DNA of 64,000 nt from Isoetes taiwanensis. Its lineage: Eukaryota; Streptophyta; Lycopodiopsida; Isoetales; Isoetaceae. The translations under genes were made by a program, and so were the position numbers. Of the stretch, positions 34,083 through 45,900 are shown one piece after another. The number at the start of each line of letters is the position of its first letter. Positions within the stretch are counted from its first letter, which is position 1. The stretch lies in the NCBI GenBank assembly GCA_021234155.1, contig JAJEKV010000033.1, positions 14,083,422 through 14,147,421 on the forward strand, read 5' to 3'. The notes below the pieces were generated by a model. The model was not told where the DNA came from and ran no database searches. It saw only the letters and a list, made by a program, of their open reading frames with translations.

Positions 34083-36555
34083 ATGGAAAATAAAAATAAT
34101 TTTAACCCTAAACTTTTGCCACTTCTTCATTCCTTCTCTGCCTTGTCGCCTGGAGATCGTTCTGAGGTCCTCAAACAGTTAAGCTTTTTCCATAATAATC
34201 CGGAAAAGATTATTCTTTTTGGAAATTTTGCTAATCTTGCAGATAAAAATCAGGTCATGGATCCCAAAACATTCAAAACTCCTGTCTGGGATAACCTTAC
34301 AAAAGATCCTGATATGTGGGGCCGTGTACCTGTTCTTGATCCAATTACCCAAGTGCCTCTACCTTATGGGGTCCCGAAACCTACAGCAGAGATCTTGCCA
34401 GATGATCATTATGATGCTGCATTGAAAGAACTCCGACCAGTAGAAGGGAGCAAACAAAAAATTTATCATGGTATTTCTCTTGATTTACCTTCTGTTCATT
34501 CAAAAATTGCTTCTCTTAGAGATACAGCTGTGCTTATAAAAGTATCTAGGTCTGGCATTCAATTGGATAAGCTGTGGTCTTTCTGCCTAAACCTGCAAAA
34601 AGGTGTCCTTATAAATGCTATGTATTGGTTATCCTATCCCTACATCATGGTTGAGTGTGGTAATCAAAGAACTGCAAACTACTTCCTTAAAATTGGCTCC
34701 ATGTGCTTTGAGTCATCCCAACTCTCCTTTTTAAAATGGGACACTAAGCTAAATTCTGAGGGCATTGATGATTTGTGTGTGGCCTCCACCACTCTTCAAG
34801 GGTTAAACCCCATTTACTGGACTGAAGATTGCCTTAAACTTCTATTTAACTCAATTGGACACTATATATGTACTGAATTTTCACCCTCCAGATCCCTAAG
34901 AGCCTTTATTCAACTTGATCTCTCCAAAGCCATACCCTTATCCATTCCATTCTCTGATGCTTTTGGCCAATCCACCTGCCTATCTCTGAGATGGTCAGGA
35001 TTACCTCCTCACTGCCAGAATTGTTTGAAAAGGCACTTTTGGTACAACAATTGTACTCATAAGGAATTTGATAAGGGCAGTAATGTGTCAGATTCTAACA
35101 ATTGTGTTCCAAATAGAAACATTGACTATGCTCAAATAGTCAATGATACTCATGTTCAGGAGAAGTCAGTCAATAGAGCAGTCAACTCGTGCTTGACTAA
35201 TCAAGATATGGATCAAAGTCAAAAATTTCAATGGAATAAAGTTAATGGCAGTACAAGGAGAATCAGAATTCAGCAAATGAAAAGATTGGATAAGTCACCT
35301 CAACAATTACACAGTAGGGGCAAAAGTTTTCAGTTTTCTAAAGGCTATCAGGATTCTGGTGTTAAAGTCCTTCTCAATCATGAGTTTGCCAAAGACAAGG
35401 GCCTATGAATCCTTGTCAAAGTTTGCTCCATGGTTTGTTGGAACAGATTATTGCTGGAAGCAATGAAAATAGCATGCTCCAGTCACAAAGGTCTGCATCT
35501 CAAAATGGTCTTCCAAAAGATAAGAGTGTTCCTATACCTCACAGCAACCAGCCATTCTTAAAGGGTTGGAAATTTGTGAAAAAGTTTTAGCAGGGAATTC
35601 AGGAAAGGGTAGATATCAGAAGCTAAGTAAGCCTATTTTGGCAAAGAATATTGATGTTGGAAAGGCTTCCCAACATCCAATTGCTGACAAGGAAAGTGCA
35701 CCTCCAATCATCTCCAAAGGTATACCATGTGATGTTCGAGAAACTGGATCACCAGTACCACTAGCAGGCCAGCATCCTGTTCCAGTTGAGTCTTCACATG
35801 AAGATCATTCTGACAACATGGTGGACAAAATTAATTGCTCAAATCATTTCCAGGTACTTGCTAATTTAAATGTTGAACAAGATTTGGATTTATTACTGGA
35901 CAATATTAACAGCCCCCATATCTTAGACATTCCCCCTTCCAATACTGAACTTTGCCACTCAATCCATTCACACCATCCTGAACCATTGATAGACTTCAAT
36001 GATACTACATGCCAATCCCCTGCTATTTCCTCCCCAGTCTCCAAGGAAATTGCAGCACAACTTGCCTCCTTGCAACAGGGCTTGGTCACAGATTCTGAAC
36101 ATCTGGCAGCTGGTGGTACTTCATATATGGTCAATGAGGTTGTAATGGTGATTGAAACTCCTGAACAAGTGCTTTTGGAAACTGGAAAGGAAATTACAGA
36201 TGCATCTGTTGGCATTTCTCCTCATGACTCGAGTTCTTCTCCCAAGTGCAACAAAGATGATTTCAGCAAAAGGCAAGTCCCTCTTTCTGATAGTTCTAAT
36301 TTGGGTGTCTCTAAAGATAATACATTTAATCTTTTTGAATTCATTCCTGGTGGTTGTTCTGACAGTGATTTAGATAGTGACAAAGAAAACTGGGGTAAGG
36401 AATCCTTCTTGGCAGATTCTTCTTTAGCCATTAATACTAAGAATTCTTCCAAGTCCAAAAATAAAAAAGGCCATGCCAAGTCTGATACCTTGACTCCTCT
36501 TTATAAAACTCCAGCTGGTAACACTAGGAGCAAAAGGAATAGAAGGCACAAATAA
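34083..36555 (+). pseudogene. LINE ORF1, DUF4283-type nucleic-acid-binding protein, two frameshifts
   Basis: The LINE's ORF1 binds element RNA in the RNP. The first part (34083-35408) has the RRM-like DUF4283 region (about residues 150-310: YWLSYPYIMVECGNQRTANY, IDDLCVASTTLQGLNPIYWT). A zinc-knuckle-like CQNCLKRHFWYNNCTH follows. The frame breaks at the TGA near 35408. A short bridge in another frame runs to 35590, and the low-complexity C-terminal part (35566-36555) ends in a basic tail, NTRSKRNRRHK. I chose the ATG at 34083 because 34059 lacks an ATG. The 31-base gap to ORF2 is typical of a bicistronic LINE. Confidence 0.8.
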
Positions 36556-36586
36556 CTTTCTTCCAGCTGTATTCTCTTATTTTCCT

Positions 36587-39500
36587 ATGAAGATTCTAAC
36601 ATGGAATGTTAGGGGGATAAAGGGCCCCATCAAAAGAAGAAGAGTTATTACTCAGCTAAGACTCTATAAGGCTGATCTAATTATGCTTCAAGAAACCAAG
36701 CTCCCCAAGTTTGAGAGCTTTAGCCTTGCTGAATGGATCACCCCTGGTGCATCCTCAATTTGGATTGAATCCTCTGGTACTTGTGGAGGTCTCATAATGA
36801 TGTGGAATTCTATGACTCATATCTCCTTTTATAACAGTCCTTCCAAATGCTGGCAGGCTGTGGTTTTCTCTCTCAATAATTCCACTTTTGGAGTGCTGAA
36901 CATCTATGCTCCAACATCTCCTAAAGATAGAGAAAACCTATGGCCAGAAATTAACCATTGGCTCTGTACTCAACCTACTTCTGAGTGGATTGTAGCAGGA
37001 GATTTTAATAATACTCCAAATTGGGACATGAAATTAGGAAACAAAATTAATATGTCTGTTACTGAGAGGGCTAACTGGGATTCCTTGATCTCTGATACTA
37101 ATATGATTCATGTCCCTTCCTCCACTGCCATCTATACTTGGTCAAACAAGCAGAAAAATTCAAGCAGAGTTTATTGTGCTCTTGATAGGTTCTATGTCTC
37201 CAATACTTCCAATTCCTTCTGGGATAACTGTTTTGTAGTAAGTGATGAGTCCACATCTATCTCGGATCATCAGCCTCAATTCCTTCATACTAAGTATCTT
37301 CTGAAGCTCCCAAGAGAGGGAAATATTCCTTTTAAGCTCAACTGCTCCCTGCTTCAGAATGATAAATTCTGCCAAGAGTTCACAAATTTTTACCTTCTGA
37401 TGCAACAGAGGATTGATGCCAATCTTAATGGCCTTCAATCTATGAAAGCTTTCTATACCAAGCTTAAAATTGTCAAGAATTGGATCAAGAATTGGTCTCT
37501 GGCAAATTCTAAAGAGAAATCTAGACTGAAAGATGGCTACTTTGAGCAAATGAGACAAATCAGAGCATTTCCATATGACTTAAATCTGCAAGTTGGGGAA
37601 GAAATCTTAGAGAGGAAAATTAAATCTATTGAGGAATCAGAGGCCAAGAGTTATGCAATAAAATGCAAGATTAAATACAATAAGGAGATGGATTTAGGTA
37701 GTTCAAAATTCTTCTTTAGAACTGCTCGTCACAGGCTCCTTAACAATTCTATCACTCAAGTTCTAAATGACAATGGTTCTCTCATTGATGCTTCCAGAGA
37801 TATCAAACTCTTCTTCCAAGGGAAATATGCTTCTCTTTTTAGTAAGTGCAGTGATACCACAAATAACTTGTCCTCTAAAAGTGATGAATTTATTTCTCTG
37901 ATGAACCTAATTATGCCTAACTCTGACTGCTTGATGGAAGATTCGATTGCCAATGTTCCTACTGAGCATGAAATTTATAATGTTATCTTGAGTTTCAACA
38001 AAGACAAATCTCCAGGGCCAGATGGGATCCCCCCAGAATTTTATTTAAAATTTTGGGATATTATTAAAGCTGACATCATTAAGTTGGTTCATGGTTTTTG
38101 GAGAGCTGAGCATCTGCACTCTTCAATTTCAGCTGGTTTCATCACTTTGATTCCAAAGGTAGATAGGCCTTCATCTTTCCCTGATTGGAGGCCAATCTCC
38201 TTGACCAATTCTACCTACAAAATATGTGCCAAACTCATTGCCAACAGGATCAAGCCTTTTCTCCAAGATAAAATAAATATCAAGCAGTCTGCTTTTTTGC
38301 CCAACAGATTTATCTTGGATAACTATATAGTGGCCATGGAAATAGAATCTCAGGGCAAAACAATGTGCTTCTAAAGCTGGACTTCAAAAGAGCTTTTGAT
38401 TCTGTCAATTGGGAATTCCTTAAATATGCTTTGGAGAAAATTGGCTTCAATCATAAGATTATATCTCTGATTATGGGATTAAATTCAATGGCTAACTCAG
38501 CAGTCTTAATTAATGGTTCCCCAACTAAATTCTTTCAATTAGCTCGAGGAGTCAGGCAAGGTTGCCCTCTTGCCCCCTATCTCTTCTTGGTTGTTGCTGA
38601 CATGCTTACTAGGGCTGTAGATTTTCATCAGAATTGTGGTAATTTACATGGTCTAAATCTTCCTGATAACAATGGAGATCTAATTCTATCCCAATATGCA
38701 GATGATACTTTTGCTTTTCTGGATTCCAATCCAAATAATATTGCCAAGTTCCTTACCATTATTGATTCTTTCTCTGCAGCCTCTGGAATCCATTTAAACA
38801 TTGCCAAAAGTGTCATTATTGGTGACTCTGCTGAAAATTCAATCTGTGGCATTAAGATCCTGAATACTCTTCAAGCCTCTAAGCTTTTGGGGATGCCTTT
38901 ATCCTTGAATCCTAACATCAAGGGGCTCTGGGATCCAATTCTTCAACAGATCAAGAGGAAACTTTGCTCCTTTAGAAACTCTTTATCCATGGCAGGTAGA
39001 GCCCTTATTGCAAACTCGGTTCTTGGTGCATCTCATATATATTTCTCTTCAGCTCTAGTTGCTCCTAAGTCAACTTACAAGGAGTTGGAGAAAACAATTA
39101 GGAATTTTATTTGGAGTGGCTCTCATTCTGTGAACTGGGATACTGTCACCAGATCAAAATCTAATGGAGGCCTTGGTTGTAAAAACCTATATCTGCAGGC
39201 CTGTGCCCTGGCAGGAAAATATATTTGGAGATCTCTTACTGGTAGCAAATCTATGGCTTCAATCTTCATTAATTACTGGATCAAGAGATCCTACTTAGAT
39301 GGCCATCCAACTGTGCAGCATTTCTTACCTGACTCAGGCATTAATATCCTGCACCCTGGTAAGAATACCTCCCCTTTGATGCAAAACATGATCAAGGCTT
39401 GGAACTTGGTTCAAGGTTGCTTTGATTCTCAAGAAATTGCTGATCTTCACATGCAATCCTCTCTTTTCTGGTCTTCCCCATTTATGGTTCATGATGATTA

Positions 39501-40370
39501 CCTCCCTGCTCTGAGACACCCAAAAATTTACAGGAAATGGTCCTCTTATGGTATTTCTCAAATTAAGGATCTATACAGGAATAATCATATTATCTCATGG
39601 ACCAATTTAGAAGGGTTATCCATGGTACCTCAAGTGATAAAACTATGTATCTTCACTTCAAGAATATATTATCCCAGGCCACCAATATTCAGGGTAATGA
39701 GTGTGGTGCTATCCTTAAAATTAATGGTCACAGTAAATATAAAGTTAGTGCTGTTTATGCTATTCTCAATCACAGAGAAACTTCAGCCAAAGCTAAGATA
39801 AAATGGGCCATTACTGATGAGGAAAGTAAAATTCTTTACAGGAATATATGGTACTCCTACTGTCCCCCCAAAGTGAATTATTTCATTTGCTTGCCTAATC
39901 TTGTTTCCCTCTCTCAAAGAATGGCTATTGTGCTCCCAATGTGCCAATCCAATTGTTCTGCTGATGAAACCTTGCAGCACATTTTTTATTGTCCTAAAAT
40001 TGCAGATTTCTGGTCTTGGTTCTATGGTAAGTTTAATGATCATTTCCCTGCTCGTCATCATGGAGATCTGCTTAAAATTATTCAAAACAATGATGCTTTC
40101 CTAAATACTATAATCTTCACTGCTCTCTGGAATATTTGGAAAGCTAGGAATAGAATAGTGCATGGCAAGAAAAATGTCCCTGTCTTCTGGATAAAAATGA
40201 ATTTTCAACTGGATTTGGAAGGTTATGTGACTGCACACAAAAATAAAAATGGAGACAATTATGACAGGAAATGGGACTCTATTGGTTACTTCTCAGGTTA
40301 TTTTAATTTCTTCAATTCATTTCTCCATGTCATTAATTCTAATGCTGCTTATTCTGATGGATCTTGCTAG
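36587..40370 (+). pseudogene. LINE ORF2: endonuclease, reverse transcriptase, zf-RVT; two frameshifts
   Basis: Residues 1-235 form the APE-like endonuclease that nicks target DNA (MKILTWNVRGI, LIMLQETKLPK, WIVAGDFNNTP, STSISDHQP). The RT follows: DKSPGPDGIPPEFYLKFW, ITLIPKVDRPSSFPDWRPIS, LDFKRAFDSVNW, RGVRQGCPLAPYLF and the catalytic QYADDTFAFL. A zf-RVT region comes after about 39770 (CSADETLQHIFYCPKIADFW, ALWNIWKARNRIVHGK). A frameshift at about 38360, within the RT between the QSAFLPNRFI and LDFKRAF blocks, and another near 39600-39660 split it into three pieces. The last frame ends AYSDGSC then stop, like the very start of an RNase H domain; the rest of an RNase H is not seen. Confidence 0.9.
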
Positions 40371-40417
40371 AATATTTGGAGTTCCTGAAGGGAGAAGGCA
40401 AGAACAAGTTTGATACC

Positions 40418-40849
40418 ATGCTTACATACCAGGAAGCATTATTATACTGTAACAGTTCAGGGGCAACAGATCTAGTACCACCTGGGCCAGATGCTACAGA
40501 TGATGAGATCAAATTATACAATGTGAGGACCAACAGCAATGAGTCTTCTTGGGCCAAAATATATTGCAGGGAGGTGATACAAGTGTACTGTATGTACAGC
40601 TTCCTGTTCATGTATCATTATTCTCTGACAGAGAGGCAGTTGAGTAGATATAGAGAGTTATACTATTCACACAAGATGTTGGCAGATCTCTATGGTACGC
40701 TTTTACTTCTGATGAGCAAGCAAGACATCCACCAGCTGCTAATGGAGAATGGATCTGAGTTCAATAGCTACAAGTTTGGGACAGACTCGGGTTTCTATTG
40801 GGTCTACAATGCTATTTTTGACCAAGCCATGCAATCCCCTTTACCTTAG
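40418..40849 (+). CDS. Third ORF in the LINE 3' region, unknown family
   Basis: A 143-residue ORF from ATG 40418 to the stop at 40849, lying between ORF2 and the poly(A) tail. It reads MLTYQEALLYCNSSGATDLV and later SLTERQLSRYRELYYSHKML and ADLYGTLLLLMSKQDIHQLL. The core T-[ED]-R-Q-x3-Y-R-E-x-Y-Y-x-H-x3-A-D-x-Y-G-T-L is shared in frame with the ORF at 22680-22916. Most shared codons differ only at third positions (for example AGG/AGA, TAT/TAC, GAT/GAC, GGT/GGC), which suggests selection on the protein. I recognise no known domain. It could be a divergent C-terminal extension of ORF2 or a captured host exon that the LINE lineage keeps. Confidence 0.5.
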   Translation: MLTYQEALLYCNSSGATDLVPPGPDATDDEIKLYNVRTNSNESSWAKIYCREVIQVYCMYSFLFMYHYSLTERQLSRYRELYYSHKMLADLYGTLLLLMSKQDIHQLLMENGSEFNSYKFGTDSGFYWVYNAIFDQAMQSPLP

Positions 40850-41260
40850 TCACAATCTTCTCAAATTCTTCATTGGCCTTACCTCCTCCATGATCTTGAT
40901 CCACACTTGCTACTGTTCAGTGATAAATCATATCTTGTCTAACATTTTGCACAAGTATCTAGATGGTATTTTGTCATTGCAGGTTCTGAGGGATAAACAG
41001 TTCTGTTGCTGTTGCTTAGCTGCTGCTGCACTGAGATGTACTTCTCAGCTACTTAACTTCAACATCTTAGGTGGTTGAAGAAGTTTTCCATTTGGCACAT
41101 TTGAACAAAATTGTCCTGCTACTTAATTATGTTCCTGAATATGATACTCTTGCTGTTTTAATGTAACTAATGGGAAAACTCATCTCATTAGTAACATTTT
41201 TGTATGACTTTTAATAATTAATGGAAAAAAATCACTCTTACCTTCAAAAAAAAAAAAAAA

Positions 41261-41273
41261 ATAATGCAAATTT
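41261..41273 (+). repeat. Target-site duplication, right copy (13 bp)
   Basis: Exact copy of 33357-33369, immediately after the LINE A tail. Confidence 0.92.
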
Positions 41274-42060
41274 AGAAGCAAAATCTTCTGTGCGAAGGTG
41301 ATGGGATATGACTGTTGCATTGTATTTTCCATGGTGCTTCATGTATTTGACAAGCTTTTAGTTCCCCCTTACATGGAAGAAAATATTCAAATGTCATCTG
41401 ATATTGACCATACAGAGATTTTGTTCAAGAGTATGCTGTTTTGAAGGACTTAACTGACACATTTAGTATACAGATGTGTGTTTATGGATCTTGCGCTCTC
41501 ACTGATGCAAGGGTTGGATGATGAATCATTGAGAGTCCTATATGTCACTGCAAAACCTGCCTTGCAGGTAACGATGTCTATCTGTAGATTTGGCCCCTAC
41601 GATTGTGATCCAACAGGTTCTTACGAAAAACTTTTGCAGGATAATGATGGCGCAGTCCAGAAAAAAGCATATAAAGTCCTGGCCTGGACTGTAAAGATAC
41701 ATACAAACCTTTTACTTGTATTGTTTGTCATCTGCATTAGTCTAAAATTGTGTGTTTGATTTCAGGAACACAAAAAGTTCCTCATTGAAAAGTCAGACGA
41801 GATATTGGGCTTGGTAAAAGAAGCAACTGTTTCTTGTCAGGCCCCTGCAAAAAGATACCGCCTATTGCTGTTACACGTTACATCTAATGAAGGTTGGTGT
41901 AATGCATAAGCACTGCTTCTATTTGATATTTGTCATGGACTTACTGTCTTGGAAGGTCAATGAGCTGATGAATGTTTCAATATGTATGTTAGGTTGGCAA
42001 TGACAAGGACAATGATGCAATACAAAGCATGCTCGTAGAAGTTGTTCTTTCGTTAAAGGG
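41274..42060 (+). pseudogene. RRP12: RRP12-like pseudogene, 3' piece
   Basis: This continues the exon broken by the LINE: LEAKSSVRR up to a donor at about 41298. The next exon, after TATACAG, reads CVFMDLALSLMQGLDDESLR and VTAKPALQ. The following exon has the NUC173-type motif DNDGAVQKKAYKVLAWTVK (about 41640-41695). Then come EHKKFLIEKSDEILGLVKEA and ATVSCQAPAKRYRLLLLHVT (41766-41890). A last piece reads GNDKDNDAIQSMLVEVVLSL (about 41995-42060). These pieces are individually open, but the gene stops abruptly here, with the conserved C-terminal part missing. Confidence 0.8.
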
Positions 42061-42365
42061 GGCGTTTTCCTAAATCTGGAATTGAGTTCTTTTCGTTTTT
42101 GACACTAGGTATGGGTATGGATCTATCGAGATTCGTGTAAATTGAGCAGTTTTTTGATGGTATATAGAGGATTTGTGCCCTAGAGATAGCAGAAAGATAT
42201 GGGCTTCTGCCCTAGGCTCTGTGCCGTCGGGATTTTCTTCATGGAAATGTGGGTCCTATAAGGATCTTTATTCTGAAAGGATATGGTGTACCGTGATCAA
42301 GCATTGGTGGAATCATTAAAATCCGTGATGTGGTGTTTTTAAATTTGCAAAAAATTAGGGAAGCA
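42061..42365. other. Junction DNA, no gene seen
   Basis: Between the last RRP12-like piece and the MUB-like piece. No coding sense. Confidence 0.4.
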
Positions 42366-42608
42366 GATCTTAAGCAAAGAGGAACTGTTAGAGTTGAAGT
42401 TTCGTTTAATAGATGGCACGGATATTGGACCTTACAAATATGCTCCTGCCACTACCATTTCCACGCTGAAAGAAAGTATTATTGCACAGTGGCCTCAAGG
42501 TATGTTGCCTTACTTTCTTTTGATTTTGCTGGAATGCGAACAAGAAAAGACCAAGTCTGGTGACCTGAAGCTTCTTGCACTAGATGCCATAATGAGCAGG
42601 AGATAAGA
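42366..42608 (+). pseudogene. MUB: Membrane-anchored ubiquitin-fold (MUB) gene fragment
   Basis: MUB proteins are plant ubiquitin-fold proteins that recruit E2 enzymes to the plasma membrane. An exon-like stretch reads KEELLELKFRLIDGTDIGPY and KYAPATTISTLKESIIAQWP, ending in a good donor (CAAG|GTATGTT near 42501). This matches the first half of the ubiquitin fold. A following piece, EKTKSGDLKLLALDA, could correspond to the next exon (NDLKLINAGKI type) but is degenerate. There is no start codon and no C-terminal CaaX exon. A non-functional fragment. Confidence 0.65.
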
Positions 42609-43177
42609 AAATACATCCAATTTTGGCGTCGATGGAGGATCTGTCAAATGGAAGATATGTGGCTGACTTTATTTATCTGCCATTTCTTCACATTGAAGGG
42701 CCGCAATTTGGAGGCTCCAAGGTTTTTGTAACACTAGTTTGCTATACAAGGAATATATGCAATAGCAATGAGTAAATTTATTGAAATCTGCTTCATTAAG
42801 GAGATGGCAATTTGATCTAAAGCTTCCATTGTAGTTCTCAAAAAAGAGTTCAGACACTTCAGATCCTGCTTGAACAAAATGAAATAGATTGTCAATGAAT
42901 AGAAGTATTGTCTTACTTATTAGCATCTCAAAATATTTGGCGATGGTTAGAGCGGTTAAACCAACTCTGATACGAGCTTTTGGTGATTCCTTTATCTGAC
43001 CATGAAGGAAAAAATCGAGCGGATGGTGAAAGCATTAGATTGTCCTCTTAACATCAATTTCGTAAAAAAGTGTTGATCAAAGCAAATCTCCAGTTCAAGG
43101 CCAAATTGATTGGTTCTATTTTGAATTCCATGGCTTCATATCTCTCTTCTTTCTGGAATAATCACGAGCAGATCATA

Positions 43178-43250
43178 TGTGGCTTGCTGAACTTCATGTT
43201 AAATGTGGCTTGCTTGAACTTCATGCTAAACGTGGCTTGCTGAATTTAAT
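43178..43250 (+). repeat. 26-27-bp tandem repeat, ~2.8 copies
   Basis: Units start TGTGGCTTGCTGAACTTCAT, TGTGGCTTGCTTGAACTTCA and CGTGGCTTGCTGAATTTAAT. The repeat lies just before the OPT fragment. Confidence 0.7.
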
Positions 43251-43264
43251 CCTATTCAAGGAAG

Positions 43265-44558
43265 TATAGACATTCCGAATTGGTTTCATGTATTCTTTTT
43301 TCTTTCTTGAGTCAGTTCTTTTCATACAGAACAGAGCCTCTCATTATATCGTCCGCCCTAGTTTTAGCTCTACAATCTTGGCCGCCTAATGGCAGACTGG
43401 TTGCCCACCAGATCTATCCAAATTCCATGGCTGGGAAAGTTTTCTCGAATTCATGTCCATTTAATAAGAAAGAGCCTGTTTTGATCAGCATTTTTGCTAC
43501 TGCCGAAAGTGGCTTTGGACATGGAGGGCTGCTGCTGTGTAGCATATAAATGTTGCTAGAGTCTTTTATAAAAGAAATATCTTCTCATAGTTCTCACTTC
43601 AGAGGTACTCTTAAAGCCTATGCTTAATAATTTTAGCTTCAAAATTTTATTAGCCTTTCCCATTTTCTCCACTCAACTTTTCACAAAGGATGGACAAGTA
43701 TATGATGTTTTAAGCTTACTGACTAAAGATTTTGAACTAGACATGGATGCCTACAACTAAAAAGGTCCCATACAGATGAGTATCTTCTTTGTGCTTAGTT
43801 ACGGATTTGGATTTGCCATATATAGAAGGCTTCCATGGTGCAAAAAGCTGACATTCACGCTCGCTTGATGAAGAAGTATCCAGATATACCTCTCTGGTGG
43901 TCCCTTCTCCTTTTATTGGTGTCTGTCTTTGTTTCCTTTTTCACTTGTCAGATGTATATTGACCAGCTATGATTGCCAAGGTTGGGGAATTCCTTTAGCT
44001 GGTGCACTTTGCCTAGTATATGTATTTCCCATTGGTGTTATCACAGCCACCACTAATCTGGTATTACTTGTTTTATTTCATTATATATTTTAATATTGTG
44101 ATCTCCACCTAACATGCATATAATGTGGTTCAAAGACTCTGGTCTAAATATCTTAACAGAATACATCATGGGATATTTACTACCAGGCAAGCCTATAGGT
44201 AACCTCTGCTTCAAAATATATGGCTATTCTAGTGTAGGCCAGGCAACTGCATTCTTGCAAGGCTTCAAACTTGGTCATTATATGAAGGTATCACCACGGT
44301 CTATGTTTATAGTGCAGGTAAAACAAGCGATTCAATTACAAATATAAACAGAGCTCTAAATACCGTAAGGCTGCTGCTGGTTACAGGTAATCGGTAACCT
44401 TTGTGGCCGAAACAGTTAACATGCTTGTCGCATGGTGGTTGCCCAAAGTTCTAGATAACATATGTGATACAGAGCACCTTGCCCCAAACAGCCCATAGAC
44501 TTGTCTTGTCTCTAGGGTAGCATTTGATGCATCTGTCATTTGGGGACTAATAATGAAA
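43265..44558 (+). pseudogene. OPT: Oligopeptide transporter (OPT family) pseudogene
   Basis: OPT proteins are plasma-membrane oligopeptide/metal-chelate importers with about 14-16 membrane spans. Successive blocks in family order are: FLSQFFSYRTEPLIIS (about 43305), KEPVLISIFATAESGFGHGG (43470-43530), FPIFSTQLFTKDGQVYDV (about 43655), LSLLTKDFELDMDAYN, stop, KGPIQMSIFFVLSYGFGFA (to 43820), RLMKKYPDIPLWW (43865), FPIGVITATTN after a frameshift (about 44030), LNILTEYIMGYLLPGKPIGN and FLQGFKLGHYMKVSPRSMF (44150-44310), AWWLPKVLDNICDTEHLAPN (44430-44500), and RVAFDASVIWGL (44513-44548) after an in-frame stop replacing the expected Trp of SPWTC. Introns with GT-AG borders are still visible. N- and C-terminal parts are missing. 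Confidence 0.85.
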
Positions 44559-44879
44559 AACTTGCACAAAACATTATTGATGCAGGGGTTGTAGCAAGTG
44601 CACAGGTGAGTAGCCTATGACTCGATTTTGACAATTTCTTGCATTAATATGTATGGGCTAATAGAAGACTAAATGCAAGCCATATATATGCTCTGCATGC
44701 TATGATGGCATGCACGTTCTAAGTGGAAATTGCCTTTTTTTGAATAGTTTTCCTGCCAGTTATAATTGAATTGAGAGGTGGATAAGGTAGCCAGCAGAAA
44801 AAAGCAGCTTAAATCTTCTGATTTCAGTCAGTGGGATCTATGTTACTCTTTAGAGAGCGAAGGCCCGATAGATTAGCAT

Positions 44880-44963
44880 TTTTTGTACAATTTTAGTTGG
44901 TCTATCTATAATGGTATTAGGATTTTGTATAATTTTAGTTGGCCTATCTATAATGGTATAAGC
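44880..44963 (+). repeat. 42-bp tandem duplication
   Basis: TTTTGTACAATTTTAGTTGG...GGTATTAGGA occurs twice in tandem inside an intron-like part of the PF16 relic. Confidence 0.7.
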
Positions 44964-45900
44964 ACTATTAGGATGCTTCTTTTCTTTGTACAGATCTCAT
45001 GCAGGAAATCTTGATAACTTAATAAAACTCTATCATTACCCTTTATTGTGAAGCTGAAATAGATCGTCTCAAGGGGCAATTTTGTGCAACATTGAACTGC
45101 TTTTTATTTTTTAGTTCTTAAATATGTCATTTCAACCATACGAATTCATTGTGTTACATATATGTTGACACACAGAAACCTGAGAGTCTCAGTCAGGCGT
45201 GCAACAACCAGAGAACTTACAGATTGATCTAAACATGCAAAGGAGCTTGCACAATCTATTGTGGATGCAGGAACTGTTTACTATTATTGGATCAATTGTC
45301 AAGTACCTGGATGTGAATTTATGAATGGTCAGTTTCTCCATTCGTGTTCTATTTTATGGAAGTTCGGCCACTATAGTACCTGAACATTCTTATTTTCTCA
45401 TAGCAAAGTGTTGTGTTTTCTTATATCTCCTGCACACGACGTTTCATTAGCATAGGAATCAAAAGTCACTATCCTCAGCCAACATTGTTAACATTTTTTA
45501 TCCTCAGTCACTATCTTGGGTTGCATCATTGAAATTTCTTTCTTTATTGAAGTTTCTTTCTTTGTATGAGGCTTAGGTAACGAGCATAAGGGATATGGAA
45601 TGGTACTACTACTACATTGTTATAGTGAATTAAATCCAGTGTTTTGCTATTTTGTAGGTTTGTTTTTGCTTGGGGCAAGTAGCAAAGCACTCCTTAATCT
45701 CTTGTGCTTCTGCTGTATAGTGTTCAGTGGGCAATCCCTAGAGAAACTTGAATGTACCATGCATTGTACATCATGCAAAGAGCATTATAAATCAAGTAGG
45801 ATGGGACCTAATGACTTCATATAGCTAGCTGGATGTAACACCATTTCATTGGCAGGTTCTTGTTGCAGCTGGAGTATTCCAAAAGAACTTTATATGCCTC

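Larger units (their letters stand above)
33370..41260 (+). mobile_element. Near full-length L1-type LINE inserted in an RRP12-like exon
   Basis: About 7.9 kb, plus strand. Its order is a 5' leader (33370-34082), ORF1 (34083-36555, frameshifted), ORF2 with endonuclease, RT and zf-RVT (36587-40370, frameshifted), a third ORF (40418-40849), a 3' UTR and a 16-base A tail (41246-41261). It is bounded by the exact 13-bp target duplication ATAATGCAAATTT. Precise TSDs and a poly(A) tail show a target-primed insertion. Only a few frameshifts have built up, so it is younger than the pseudogene it interrupts. Confidence 0.92.
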
